A stretch of DNA of 64,000 nucleotides from Siphlonurus alternatus (taxonomy: Eukaryota; Arthropoda; Insecta; Ephemeroptera; Siphlonuridae): NCBI GenBank assembly GCA_949825025.1, contig OX463782.1, positions 26,934,773-26,998,772 of the forward strand, given 5' to 3'. The position numbers were made by a program, and so were the translations under genes. The notes beneath the pieces were generated by a model that searched no databases, was not told where the DNA came from, and saw nothing but the letters and a program-made list of their open reading frames with translations. Within the stretch, counting starts at the first letter, position 1, and each line of letters opens with the position of its first letter. Of this stretch, positions 1-13,592 are shown one piece after another.

Positions 1-3000
1 TTTATGAAAATACATATTTATATAATATGAAAGCACATTTTACGGAATATTAATTTTTTACGCTTCGTTTATGCTAAGATATTAACATTTTTGTATTTTT
101 TTTTTTTTCAGACTGAGGGGTCATCTCATTTCGTGGTTTGCTCGTAATCCGGAACTAAGCTGCAAGTTTGCTTACTGTTTGCTGGCTTTTCCATTGCCAC
201 CACGCTTTTCTTTCTAATTTCCCAGCAGGCTAAACAATACTCCCACCCTTTCAGAAACATTTGTGCTATATGCTAGCTGCTTCTAGTGTTGCTTTCTCGC
301 AATAATGCAAGGGACCCAACATTGTTACAACAAAGTCATGCCCGGTAAAATATATTTATATATTATATAAATACCCTAAGGGATTTCTAAGCAAGTCACA
401 AACTGTTTTAATAAAACTCTCGTTGATCAAAATTAAATTTTTGAATATGTTACCCTCATGAGTTTAAAAAAAAATCAAAGTTTTTACTGTGTTTTATTTA
501 AAACGCTATTTTTTTTTAATAATTTATTTAATAAAAGCAATTATAATGAAATTCATAAAAAAAGTATAGCACTAATTTTATATCAGCTACAAGTACATAT
601 AAAACAACTGAAATGGTTGCATGATTATAAAACTCAGAAGTAGAAATTTACAGGCAATGACTGCTTAATTTTTAGACCCAAAGTCAATTAACCAATAAAT
701 TCAATCAATCAAAAGTAGAAAATTCATTAATTCATTAATTAATTAATTTTTGATAGGATTTATCTTGAGCGTGTAAATTTGAGTTCCTTCAAATATTTTT
801 TTATTGATGGTAAAAAATAAGTTGTGTAAAAAATTAATAATAACAGCAATAAACATTTTATATTGAAAATGTTCTTTCTTAGAAAACACAAAATAAAAAT
901 TATATTATATAGCTCTATAATCCGTGCATGCATTCATACTCTAAAATAAATATAACTTACTCGGAATATAAAATAATTACGTGATTTGTCATAGAACTGT
1001 GCACATACTTACTTTTTAATCATATAATTAATTTTATAATACAATTATACTGGCTGCAATGTTAATTCAATGGGTTCTTCTTGTCCTCATTTTCTTCATA
1101 TTTAATAATTAATTCTCATTATACACCATCTTCTATAGCTGCTTATATTCTTTATGAATCAATTAAAAAACTTTTGCGATATTAAATTGGGAGTTGTATT
1201 TATTATTAAACCATTATTTTTAATGATATTAACTATGTTTTAGTTTTAAATACAAAAAAAAAAAATAATATTAAGTTGTAATATAGTGACAGTGTATGGA
1301 ATACTATAAAAATCTAGAACACATTTTCAAATAATCATAACTATTTAATACTAAAAATATTTCATATTTTATACTACAAGAGTGCCAAGAAATTTTTATT
1401 ATAAAAATAATATTCAATATCATGATTCCGCATAATAAAATATAAACAATGGAAGTAGAAGAAAACTTCACTTATTGATTAATTATAAACAATTCAATTC
1501 AATTATTGTTTATATTTTTTTTTATAAATTATTCTATTAACTATTGTAGTAACTATACAAAGAAACATGAAAAACAAGCATATGTGACCCAGAATATGAA
1601 GCATTGTTATAGAGATAGGTGTCAGCGACCGGGAAGAAAAGTACATACATACACCAACAATACTGTGTACAGAGAATGTCGCTGTATAACTCATGCATCG
1701 ACTTGGCAAACCGCCGCCTCAAGCCCGAATGGTATAGCGTTAACACATGAGAGTGAAATATACTAGATGTATTGCCAGTGCAATATACTTGAAGCATGCA
1801 CATCTAACATGCAAGCAAGCTGGCATTCATGCACAATGTAGTGGAATCCCGGGATAGACTGAGATGCATGTGGTACACAAACGCCTCCCCCCCACTCCTC
1901 ATAGAGTATAGTCCTATAGTCGTCTGTTTTGCATTATGCTCTTGACCTCTTATATGTAAATGACGTTGCAAGCAAAGTATGGATGCAGAATTTGTAATTT
2001 TATATGCATTATTTATTTACATACCAGTATGTAAAAAAAAATATAAAGAAATGAAATTGGAAAGTTCTCTACTTCATGAAAATTTACATGATAACAATAA
2101 GTACAAGAATGTACAGTAACGAAAAAATGCATAACTTTATTTTTTTGTGCACTTTATTGAAAATTGAATATCTCAAAAGGAATGTTACTTGATTGTATCT
2201 TTAAAGTGAGAATGTATTATAAAATATTCCATTTTTCAACCTTTTTTATTTTATTTAAAAGTTTATCTGATGTGTTGTATTTTTTGTAGAATTTTAAACT
2301 ATTTTGTTTACCCTTGATTTAAAATTAGTAATTTTACTATATAAAAACCCTCATTAATAACTATCTAAAATACAGAAGTGTATAAGGATTCCTATCATAT
2401 CTTATTTTTGTCACATTAAATTTCAGGAAAATACTTTTAATATACATTAAGCAAATTAATATTTTTTAAAATATTTGCTTAAAAATTTGCATTACAATAA
2501 AAAATAAATATATGTCGAAGAATTTAAATGCAATAACAGTAATAAATTGATTTAGAATATTTTTTGTAAAACAGAAATTTTGTACTATACCAGAGTTATA
2601 TTAAAATAATTTCAAGCTGTTTGCAAGAGAAAAATTGAAAGCAAGTGTGCGTTCAACAGACATTTTGTTTTATATTTTTTTACTTTTTTGTGTACTTAAT
2701 ATATAGATGATGTACGTTTTATATTATATACGAAGTTGAAATTTAACAGTTGATTTAGCAATTTAGCAAAATAAATGTTCTGTCATGAGTTCTATAAATA
2801 AATATGAAGTATGATAATATATTCTCGTTTTCATTTACATAAAATATCTATATTTTTCTTTAAAAAAAAAAATTAAAAGAAATATATCAAATTAAATTTA
2901 TACATAAAAATATAATAAGACTGTATATAGAAATAAAAAAAAGTTTAATACAATAAGACAAAAATAATGTTAGAACTAATTGATTTAAACAAAATTAGGT

Positions 3001-4304
3001 TATCATTAATTAGTGTAGAAATTTAATCAAGAAAAATGCGCTTAGCTTTTGTTTCTAGTTGATAGAGTACCCCCACTGTTGCTGGCAGCACAAGTTCTGA
3101 TGTGGGTGTTGGTTGGCCCATTAGTCTCTTATTCCCATGTGACCTCACTCGCGGCGGTGACCTCCTGGGGGACACAATATGGCCGCCACGCGCACTCGAC
3201 CAGCCAGTAAAGCTCATCTACAGCAGTAGCATCTTCTACTAACTCTGATTTCCCATGACTCAATAAAGTCAGTTTAACATTACTTTAACAAACAAACCTT
3301 TTTAATGTGTTGTTTAATCTATATTACATATTACTATAAAATTTTAAATTTTATAACCTTTAATAATAATTATAATTATAAGTAATCGTTTAATTACTTA
3401 ATGATGTTATTATTTTTTTTACAACGTTGAAATAAAAATGTGTGTTAAATTAGCTCAATAATTTTTATTGTGATAAAAATTATTCAGCTAATTTAAAATA
3501 ATTACAACAACTTTTCATATAATAGTAAAACAATTAAGTAAAAAAAAAAATCCCAAGAGAGGGGGAATTTTTAAGAAATGTTAATTTAAATTAATTTATT
3601 TTTAAAGATAAGACATTTAAGAAGTTAATGATATAATATTTTATTCTACTCAAGGCGTCTTATGAATGAAGGGGAAAAGTGTCGTAAAGCGAAGTATAGT
3701 TGACTAAAAGTCTAGATCTAGACAATTATAAGGGTTATCGGTCAAAACCTTCCCTATAGGCCCCATGAGACTGTAGCATCATGGAAGGGAAGAAAATATA
3801 AGTTCAAAAAATATCATCTTTTACATTAGAGTCTCTTAAAGTTATTATTGAAAATGAAACATGAGTTTTTGAAAGAAAAGAGCTTTTAGTACTTGAAGAT
3901 ACACACACCTTAATAATCTTTTATTATTGTTATTAAATATCTATGTGTCAAAATTTATTATACCAATTTTTATATTGATTAAATTTATATTGTTACTCTA
4001 ATAATTTCTTTATATTATAAAATTAATATTTATAGCTTCACTTTAATGTTTATAAATATAAGCTAAAGCTTCGTAACGTCCGTCAACTTATTATATACGT
4101 ACTATGTATCAGCTTATTTTGAAAGGTAGATTGTTTTTCTTATATATATTTATAAAAAAAGGAAGATTGGGGAGAAGGGAGAAGAGACGGTTGTGGGTGC
4201 AGATTAAGTAAAGCCCAGGCATTTTTCCCTAGAGGGATTGTGCAAGATGGAAAACCGATGCTCATGGGAGTTTACTAACTTCTAAGTTTGGTGGCCTATA
4301 GCTG

Positions 4305-4309
<5 letters not shown>
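1..4309. other. A+T-rich non-coding stretch, no gene recognised
   Basis: No reading frame here resembles a protein family. Three less A+T-rich islands stand out: about 112-300 (preceded by a long T-run and CAG, which looks like a splice acceptor), about 1590-1910, and about 3060-3240. None has a coding frame I can defend. The open frames seen are short and low-complexity. The stretch may be intergenic or intronic. Confidence 0.5.

Positions 4310-4351
<42 letters not shown>
4310..4351. repeat. (CT)n microsatellite
   Basis: About 21 uninterrupted CT dinucleotides on the + strand. It is the shortest of seven CT tracts in the window, all in the same orientation. Confidence 0.95.
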
Positions 4352-5724
<1,373 letters not shown>

Positions 5725-5730
5725 TCTTAG

Positions 5731-5733
<3 letters not shown>

Positions 5734-5807
<74 letters not shown>
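5734..5807. repeat. (TA)n microsatellite
   Basis: An uninterrupted alternating TA tract of about 74 bp, lying directly against a G+C-rich mobile-element-like end at 5808. Confidence 0.97.
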
Positions 5808-5810
<3 letters not shown>

Positions 5811-5945
5811 GGGCGGCTCGTGCCCCTTTTCCGTGGGGGTGCTGCCTGACATGGAAGCAGCAGAACATCATGGGGGGGTTTGGGGGGCGGAGCCCCCCAA
5901 TGGCCCGCCGCAGGCGCGATTTTTTTAAGGACACGCCCCTTTTTT
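5808..5945 (+). mobile_element. Possible hAT-like transposon end
   Basis: The A+T-rich background is broken by about 135 bp of G+C-rich DNA that starts CAGGGGCGGCTCGTGCCCC and includes a GGGGCGGAGCCCCCC self-complementary core. CAGGGGCGG is a common beginning of hAT-type terminal inverted repeats, from general knowledge. I see no partner end or 8-bp target duplication, so this is at best one terminus or a fragment. Confidence 0.4.
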
Positions 5946-6274
5946 AGGGTAAAATTATGACAAAATCATATAATAATGCTCTCAACAAAGAAGCAGAAAT
6001 TATCTAAAAACAAAAAATGCATGCATTTTATTTATAATTTGTTATGACATGCACTTATGCGAGCCCTTTTGAAATCGTGATTGAATGTTTCAAACTTAAT
6101 ATAATATCCAATTTTTAATTATTTTTTTTAATTCATAAGTCCTTTCACGTGGTAAGAAACATATATAAAAATAAATATTGTTTTAAGCCTTTTTTTTTAA
6201 ATAATAGTGTCAATCAAACTGCATTGTTAATATGAAACCTGAATGTCTGGTATAATTTTTACGCAATGTATATA
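5946..6274. other. A+T-rich non-coding, nothing recognised
   Basis: Low-complexity A+T-rich DNA between the hAT-like end and the nested palindrome. No gene, promoter or repeat unit seen. Confidence 0.5.
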
Positions 6275-7087
6275 ATGAACATCAAATAAATCGATCATGG
6301 TATCTACAATATGTACAAAATTAGGCGACAACCAGAATCTAATAAAAAAATTTAAAGACAAAATTTATAATAAAAAAATAAAAAATGAAATTTTTATAAG
6401 AAAAAATTGCATTATTAAACATTATTTCAATATTATTAGTATTTATTTAATTGAGAAAAAAATAATCGTAATCCTGTTAAGGTAGAGATAACACGGATCA
6501 GCTGACCTAATGCTAAAAAAATCTCAGTCATGAAAATTACGAAAAAAAAACAAAATAAAATGTTCTCCTCTACATCGCCTATCAGTATAGCTAAGTTATC
6601 AGGTATACAAAACTGAGCTAGTTTTCGAGTTATTAATTTTTAAAGTTGTTTTAATGTTGACTAATTTAACATGGAGATGGAGAAATGAAGCTTCCATGCT
6701 AAATTAGTCAACATTAAAAATTAATAACTCGAAAGCTAGCTCGAATTTGTGTACCTGATATTTTAGCTATACTGATTGGTGATAATGTAGAGAATATTTT
6801 ATTATTATTTTTTTTTTTCATAATTTTCATGAATGAGATTTTTTAGCATTGGGTCAGCTGATTCGTGTTATCTCTACCTTAACAGGATTACGATTATTTT
6901 TTTCTCAATCAAATAAATACTAATAATAATGAAATAATGTTTAATAATGTAATTTTTTCTTATAAAAATTTCATTTTTTATTTTTTTATTAAATTTTGTC
7001 TTTAAAAATTTATATTAGATTCTGGTTGTCGCCTAATTTTGTACATATATTATTGTATATACCATGATCGATTTATTTGATGTTCAT
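6275..7087. mobile_element. Nested foldback: outer inverted repeat around a MITE
   Basis: An outer inverted repeat has a left arm at 6275-6476, starting ATGAACATCAAATAAATCG, and a right arm at 6883-7087, ending in the reverse complement. The arms end AATCCTG and CAGGATT on either side of an inner TTAA-flanked MITE (6481-6878). Removing the inner MITE and one TTAA leaves a spacer-free palindrome centred on TTAA. The arms differ by scattered substitutions and small indels. No other copy of the outer arm is visible in the window. Confidence 0.85.
6481..6878. mobile_element. TTAA-flanked foldback MITE, family A copy 1
   Basis: The terminal inverted repeat starts GGTAGAGATAACACGGATCA, and the other end is its near reverse complement closing in TATCTCTACC. 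TTAA lies at 6477-6480 and again at 6879-6882, consistent with a target duplication. Most of the 398 bp folds back on itself. A second copy lies at 50018-50381. TTAA duplications are known for piggyBac and Kolobok transposons, so a transposase of one of those types probably moved it. It encodes no protein. Confidence 0.9.
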
Positions 7088-9490
7088 GCAGTTCTGATCA
7101 CCCTTTATTATAATTACGACACATCGGTATAATTGGCTTGAGCGCGCATATGAGAAACCTCTCGAGCGGTATAACAGATCAAAGATCCCAATTTTTTTAT
7201 TATTGTTTTATTTTTTTTTTTAGCCGTGCAATATTTCTTTGATTACTATCGCATATTTGCTGCTAAATAATGTACTGCCGGTACACGCAAACCCGGGAAA
7301 AAATAAGCTATATATTTTTCTCATCCTGGAGTTATATTATAGTTAACGTTTTCTTATATTTTGTATACTCGTACACTTTTACAACTTGTTTTTGTTTTAT
7401 TGTTTTATTTTTATGTTTGAATTTTCACATTAATGGTATAAAATGCTGTAGTGAATATTTAATAAATAAATAGCTCCCATGTATATCGACTTGTTCCTGG
7501 TAAACTTATAATTTATAATAAAATACATGGGCGCGATTCACGAACGAATTAAGCTATCCAGATTTCTCACTTAATTAATTCGATCGACGTTTAGTGCCAT
7601 CGAGTTAGACTGGCGCTAATAACTGCGTGGTTAGTAAGAAACCTGTTGTTGCAATGTCGTTGTTCGAACGTGAGATATCTCACGATTGTTTACATGCATG
7701 CACCACCTAATTTTCAAAAGACAATTAAGTGTTGGTTCTTTTGGGACAGTCATATTTTTATTAAAGTAAAATAAAAGTGCTGGTCTTCATTCCTCAGGTG
7801 CTTCAATATATTTAGTCAATCTTTGTTAGTATATTCACTGATGAATGTAATTAAAATTTTGTTAATCTGCTCAATGAAACCATATTACAGGCAATTAATG
7901 TCTTCGAAGTGTTGTTTAAATTATTCCCGCATGTCAAATACCACTAGCTCATTCTCATTGGTTCTGTTGAGCCAATGAGCATATATATATATATATTATA
8001 CAAAGAATATCAAGGTCTTTTTATAATTTATATGAAGGGAAAAAAAATAATCCAAGTTTAAATTGAGATTTTTTTTTATGATGATAAATAATTATAAAAA
8101 AAAATAAATAGAAAAAAAAAGAAGATTATCTCATTAATCGTCCTGTCCTTTTTTAATTTCGCGCTTTATGACTCAATTGCAAAACAAAAGGGTCTGCTTG
8201 TCATCTGGGTTGTTGTTTTTTGTTCCTGCTATACTTTAGATAGCTGAATGGCTATAGCATGTTGCCTGGTTAGACTGCCCTAGCGTATTTGCATGCTAAT
8301 TACATAGGCATGTTTGTGAACACAAAAAAAGTACACTGGCTTTCTACAACCCTTGAAGCTAAAGGGGCTACTATTTATGTACACTTCCTGACAGTACAAT
8401 TAGGTCATACTTTCATGACACTAATACCTTTGTGATCGAGGTATGCCCTTTGACTGTGAAATTACTTAAAGTTTTAATAGTATAATATAAATTGAAAAGT
8501 GAAGTGATGGACGATAGATATTGATTGTAAAACTCTCGGGGTTTAATCTCAACGATTTTATTATATTTTTGTAATAAGATTTCTTAAAAGAAAATTATTA
8601 ATAGTTTAATTTTAATGGTAAATTATTTACAAGTCTATTATAAATATTTTATTCATAATTGAATTAATATCAAAAGTGATACATTCGACGTCCCTATTAC
8701 ACATAGTTACGTATGGCTATTAATATATCTTATTTATAATATATATTATATAATGTATATTATAGAGTTACTATTGTAACTTAGATTTATATTTAGTGAT
8801 AAAATAGAGATTCAGAAGCTTCTACATATAGAGCAATAAGTTTTATATCTTAATTGTGAATAATTAATTTCGTAATAACGTTGACAATAAAATATATAAA
8901 CAATTCGTAGAAATATAATAACAGTTCTGTATTTAGAAATGAAGAAATTGTTAATTAATTGTACTGAAGACACAAAAATAATTATGCTTAATTTAATAAT
9001 TACAGCGCAGTCTCAAATTTACAACGCAAAGTAATCTCACCCGTGAGGTTAGGCAACATGTATAGCATCAAAACGAAGCGGGTCACATACTCATCAGGGG
9101 CCATTTGACTAAACGGCGAGATGATTATGCAAGGTTAAAATGCTACACTTCGAAAAATACGAACGTTCTCCTTGCCTGAATTTCTGTGGAACTGCATATC
9201 GTAACAAAAAATAAGAAGACGAACTTATGACATTTTGAGAGCAGTTGTCCGTCTAGGCATCGCAATTAAGTTCACCATGACTCTTCAGATATATAAATTA
9301 TGTTGTCAGTCAAAATAATTATAGTTTTCATCAGCTTTGACTAATTTAAATTTGGTCAAAAATAGTTTGCAGCATCGCAGTTTGAGTTAAAGCCGAAATT
9401 TGAATTAATATCTGGTTTGGCTCATAACGCGATGCTCCAAACTAGTTCTGATCTCTTTTTTTTTCAGCTTTGGGTGCCAGCACATAATAT
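7088..9490. other. Non-coding stretch with a solo MITE end
   Basis: No gene is recognised. At about 7529-7560 a GGGCGCGATTCACGAA end matches the terminal repeat of the foldback at 28049-28188 (shared core GATTCACGAA), but no partner end is visible, so it is a relic. About 9010-9290 is less A+T-rich but has no coding frame. A small inverted repeat (9364-9378 with 9429-9443) is also present. Confidence 0.45.
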
Positions 9491-9730
9491 GGAGTATCAA
9501 CCTCATTTTTTTTTTTTTTTTTTTTTTGCAGAAATGAATAGAGGTTGCAAAGTTATGCTACCCTGATTCAGATTTTTTTAGAGGCCGGTAACTCTTTTTT
9601 AAAAATTATTGAAATTTAATCATTTTTAAAAAATAGTTCAAGGCCTCTAAAAAATTTGAAAAAAATCAGGGTGGCATAACTTTACACCCTCTATCCATTT
9701 TTGCAATAAAAAAATTGAGGTCAATACTCT
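9491..9730. mobile_element. Foldback MITE, family B copy 1
   Basis: The inner inverted ends are TTGCAGAAATGAATAGAGG on the left (about 9526) and the complementary CCCTCTATCCATTTTTGCAA on the right (to about 9705). Pairing extends outward through a poly-T/poly-A run to GGAGTAT and ATACTCT. A related copy lies at about 36970-37232, and sharing both ends marks it as a mobile family. It is non-coding. The superfamily is not determined. Confidence 0.8.
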
Positions 9731-10591
9731 ATTCTATGATAACACGTACATTCACCAGTAGGACAGAGATGATGAGTGTGATTTCCCGATCTAATTTACA
9801 TTCTTATACAATTTGGAAACTGCAAAATATTGATAATTTATATTACATATTTTGAAACTGAAAGTTTCAGATATAAAGAGTTTTGAGGTATGTAGTTTTG
9901 ATTTAGACCGTATTACAACTTGTGACGCAATTCAAGCGCTTTAGCAATCTAGAAACGTCTTAACTCTTTCAGGTGAATAAGCAAAGCAAATAATTCCAGT
10001 AGTATATATATACAGACTCATTATATATGACATACTTGCTCGACGTATGGAAACCATGCAAAATATATACGAGCAATTAAGAGATAATGATTTAAATATT
10101 GTTAGTTAAATACTCTTTAAATTTCTAGTATTAAATGTACACATAAGGACACCCTGATTGTTACATGTCTGATAAGCTAAAGATGTATTTTAAAAAGAAA
10201 AAGAGCTGCAAACATTCCGAAAGAAATTATAGTAAATAATAATAAATATAGTCACCTATTTTTTTATTGTCATCACGAATATAGACAACTTAAAAACTTC
10301 TTCAATCAGGGCTGATTTAACGTTCCTAAACTCCCTAGGTGTATATGTTATACTTAAAAAAGCATTAATCTTCTATATCTATACAATGTCTTTTAATTTT
10401 GAAAATTGAGAAATGAGTTTTATATAACATTTTATTATTAGTTTAAATTTTTAAAAATTGTCATGTACATTATTATTCATATTTTGTATATATGAAACAT
10501 TATAAAATTAATAATTTGATATAGTTCAATTCATAATGGAAGCTCGAGTATAAGATTACGTTTTGAATGTTAAGAACAAGTAATTTTGCAG
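9731..10591. other. Non-coding stretch, nothing recognised
   Basis: A+T-rich DNA ending in the acceptor-like TAATTTTGCAG that precedes the candidate exon at 10592. Confidence 0.4.
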
Positions 10592-10756
10592 AAGCAGCGT
10601 GTTGTAACATGTTATGTTTTGTCCCCGGCGGGTGGTGAGGTTCCCTCAGCGAGTAAAGTTAGAGATAAGACGAAGCTGTCGGCGTTGTATGAAGAAGCAG
10701 AGCCTCTGATAAGAGGGAGGGAGACACGCAGATATAATAGTAACTTTAACAGAAAG
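10592..10756 (+). CDS. Candidate internal coding exon, gene unrecognised
   Basis: A 165-nt open segment is framed by a good acceptor (TTTTGCAG ending at 10591) and a strong donor (AAAG|GTAAGT from 10757), with phase 0 at both ends (55 codons). Its base composition is much richer in G+C than the flanks. The translation begins KQRVVTCYVLSPAGGEVPSA, continues with LYEEAEPLIRGRE and ends YNSNFNRK. It is hydrophilic, of normal complexity, and has no transmembrane segment. I recognise no domain. It probably belongs to a long-intron host gene on the + strand whose other exons lie outside the window or are too short to see. It could instead be a chance frame, but two good splice sites in matching phase argue against that. 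Confidence 0.55.
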
Positions 10757-12059
10757 GTAAGTTCATTTCTAAAGGTATAATACATTCACCATATCTACCC
10801 AACGTACACATTTTCATGAAGTTTTAAGTGCAATATGTTTATCTAAAATATAATATATGTCTCAATTTCTTTTTCCTATATAAAATATTTTTATATGTAA
10901 AATACTGCAATGTGAAAGTAAAAATTTTACATCATTTTATTAATAAATAAAGTCAGCTACCTAGAATTCATATTATATTCGATTGTATGACTATAAACAT
11001 AAAAAAACAACAATATAACCTGGCCATAAACTTTTTAATTAAGACAATTATCTGAATCAATCACAACATTACATGCAAGATCCTGTATTTTTTTTGTTTT
11101 TTTTCTTGCTGCCAAAATCAATTATTAAAATATTTTATTACCAAAATTTACAATATTATTCGCACACTTATTGATGAAAAATCAAATAATATTTTTACAT
11201 ATATATAAAAGTAGCAATAATGTGACTTATCAGAACAAAATTGGAATATGAAAAATATTCTGTAGATTTATTTGATCAAAAAAGCTATACTGTATATTAA
11301 TGATTGGCAGGTGGTCCAACGCACGAAGTCACAGGTGCTGTTAAATTGGCAAGACTGTTAGTGAAAGTCACGCACATCTCTGTGTAGTTGGCCAACATTG
11401 TATCTTGCTGAATGGTGCCTAATCAGCCTTACCTTTCGATGTAGTAAACGTAAATCACAAATCTATAAGAACTGTCGTCATTTTTTTTTTTTTTTTTTTT
11501 ACATTTTCTTTTATTCGTCAATATATTATTTTGTCGTTTTTTTTTTTAATATTTTTTGCTTCAATATACTACTAATTAGTTCTATAGTTCTATTGAAAAG
11601 TTTTAAACTTTACATTCAACAAATCTTTTTTTTAAACTTTAAAAAGGGTAAAATACAAAATATATATTTTTTTATGTAAAAAGCACTTGAGCTCAACAAG
11701 TTGGAAAAAAATTAATGATAAGGTAAATTTTTATATTTTTTTTTATACGAAATAAGTATTATTATAAGAGGAAAAAAAATAATAATATGAATTGTTTTCC
11801 TTGTTATTGAAATTATATTAATAACTAAAATTAGTATAATGGTGAAAATTTTCTAGATGCCTTAAAGGTATTATTATAGAATACACTCTATATATTATAT
11901 AGAGTGAATGTTACAATGTGTCTCTTTTGATAATTGGCTTCGTTTGTTTTAAGCACGTATTAGGCACGAGATTTGAAAAAAAAAAAAACATCTGTGGCTA
12001 TTGAGTCTACTGAAGCATTAGAAGCTTTTGAGTGTGTGGTCGAAGTCTCGATCACATTA

Positions 12060-12091
12060 TGACGTCACAGATCACGTGGTATGCACACGTG
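12060..12091. promoter_or_regulatory. Palindromic CRE plus two E-boxes
   Basis: TGACGTCA (12060-12067) is followed by CACGTG at 12073-12078 and CACGTG at 12086-12091. These are exact consensus sites for CREB/ATF-type bZIP and Myc/USF-type bHLH factors. Three 6-8 bp palindromic sites within 32 bp in such A+T-rich DNA suggest a promoter or enhancer, but no downstream gene is identified. Confidence 0.4.
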
Positions 12092-13584
12092 CTAGAAACA
12101 CTCGTGCATGACTCTTGCAACTTATATTAAACGTTGTCAATAGAGCAAAAACCACAACAGACCAATTTATCATTATATTGTTTCGTTAAAATTCTATACA
12201 CAATATTATAACATGGAAATTTGAGCTTTACGTACAATGTAAGTCACAGTGCTATAATTATAACTAAATTGCAGAGTATAAATTAAATTTGTGATACATA
12301 CAATTTTCTTTTCTTATAGCAAGACGTTTCATAAGTTATATATTGCAGACATAAGAAAAAAAATTGTGTCAATTCAAATTTAAATATAAAATTAATTAAA
12401 ATTGTAAATTGTTTAATTTAAAATGAAATGTACATGTTCTTGTTATATTATATACAAAGTTACAATATTTTAATGAAAGATATTTTAATATAAATTCAAA
12501 ATGTCATAATATAGTACATATTATATTTATTAAATATTTTAATGTTTTGTTTTATTTTTTACTGTATATGACAGATTTTAAATATCTGTTTTATAAAACT
12601 ATTGATAAATATTCAAAGGTTTTTGTAACTCATTATAATGTTCAAATTAAAGGCATTGAATTTCTTTGACAAACATTATTAATATTTTATGCAGCCAGTT
12701 AGAACAACCGCAAATAGCTTGATAGTGATGTTTTTGCTGTTTAAATTTTGCTGCCTAATGATCAGTTGTAGATCAATAGCAGTGCTGATGATAGAGTCAA
12801 AAAATAATCACAAACCACCTCCAGATACCTATATACAGAAGTATGTATCAAAATTCATCGACGTCAAATGTAGGAAAGAATCTGCCATTGAGATAGTCTT
12901 TTAAATTTATTATGTTATGTTATGCCGATATTTAATATTTTAGTTTAAAATTTTAAATTAAATTTAAAGTAAAATCTAAGCATTTATTTTATTTAGTTCA
13001 ATAATGAATTACTTTGAATCTTGTTATATGAAAATAACGTCTTTAAAAATATTGTTAAATGTTGTTATATTGTATTGTTAAATACATTAGGGAAAAATTA
13101 AAATATATAATTCAAAATATCTTGTTTTAAAAAAATTGAAAAATGGATGGTTCATCTTAAAACTAAATTTAAGCATCAGAAATATATATTTTATATGTTA
13201 AGTAAAACGTTTTATTTCTATTGATATTATACTGATATCAAAGTCTGCTACTATATATTATTATTTATATTTGTAGTATAATAGTATACTTTCAAAGCAA
13301 AGTGGAAACAGTAAATATTATCCTCTAAGTAAACAAAAAAATACTGTATTACCAAAAGGATTACCTATACAATCTATAAACTTGTACATACTTTTATACT
13401 ATACAGTTACTATTCAATATCATAGATACATATATTTTTAGTACATTTTTTTTTACATAAATATGATAGTTTAAAAACTAGAAAATATATAGTAAAGACT
13501 CTATATACAGTTTAAAAGAAAATTGTAAACTCGTAGTTTATTTTATTTTTTGAGCGTGTTGAGAATTCATCTTCTTGTCAATTG

Positions 13585-13592
13585 TGACGTCA
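13585..13592. promoter_or_regulatory. Palindromic CRE (TGACGTCA)
   Basis: An exact 8-bp cAMP-response-element palindrome in an otherwise featureless region. No gene is attached to it. Function is inferred only from the motif. Confidence 0.25.

Noticed and set aside
112..417. Possible terminal exon after a T-run and CAG at 111, with AATAAA near 411
   Set aside because: The frames stop early, and T-runs and AATAAA are common in this A+T-rich DNA; there is no upstream partner in the window.
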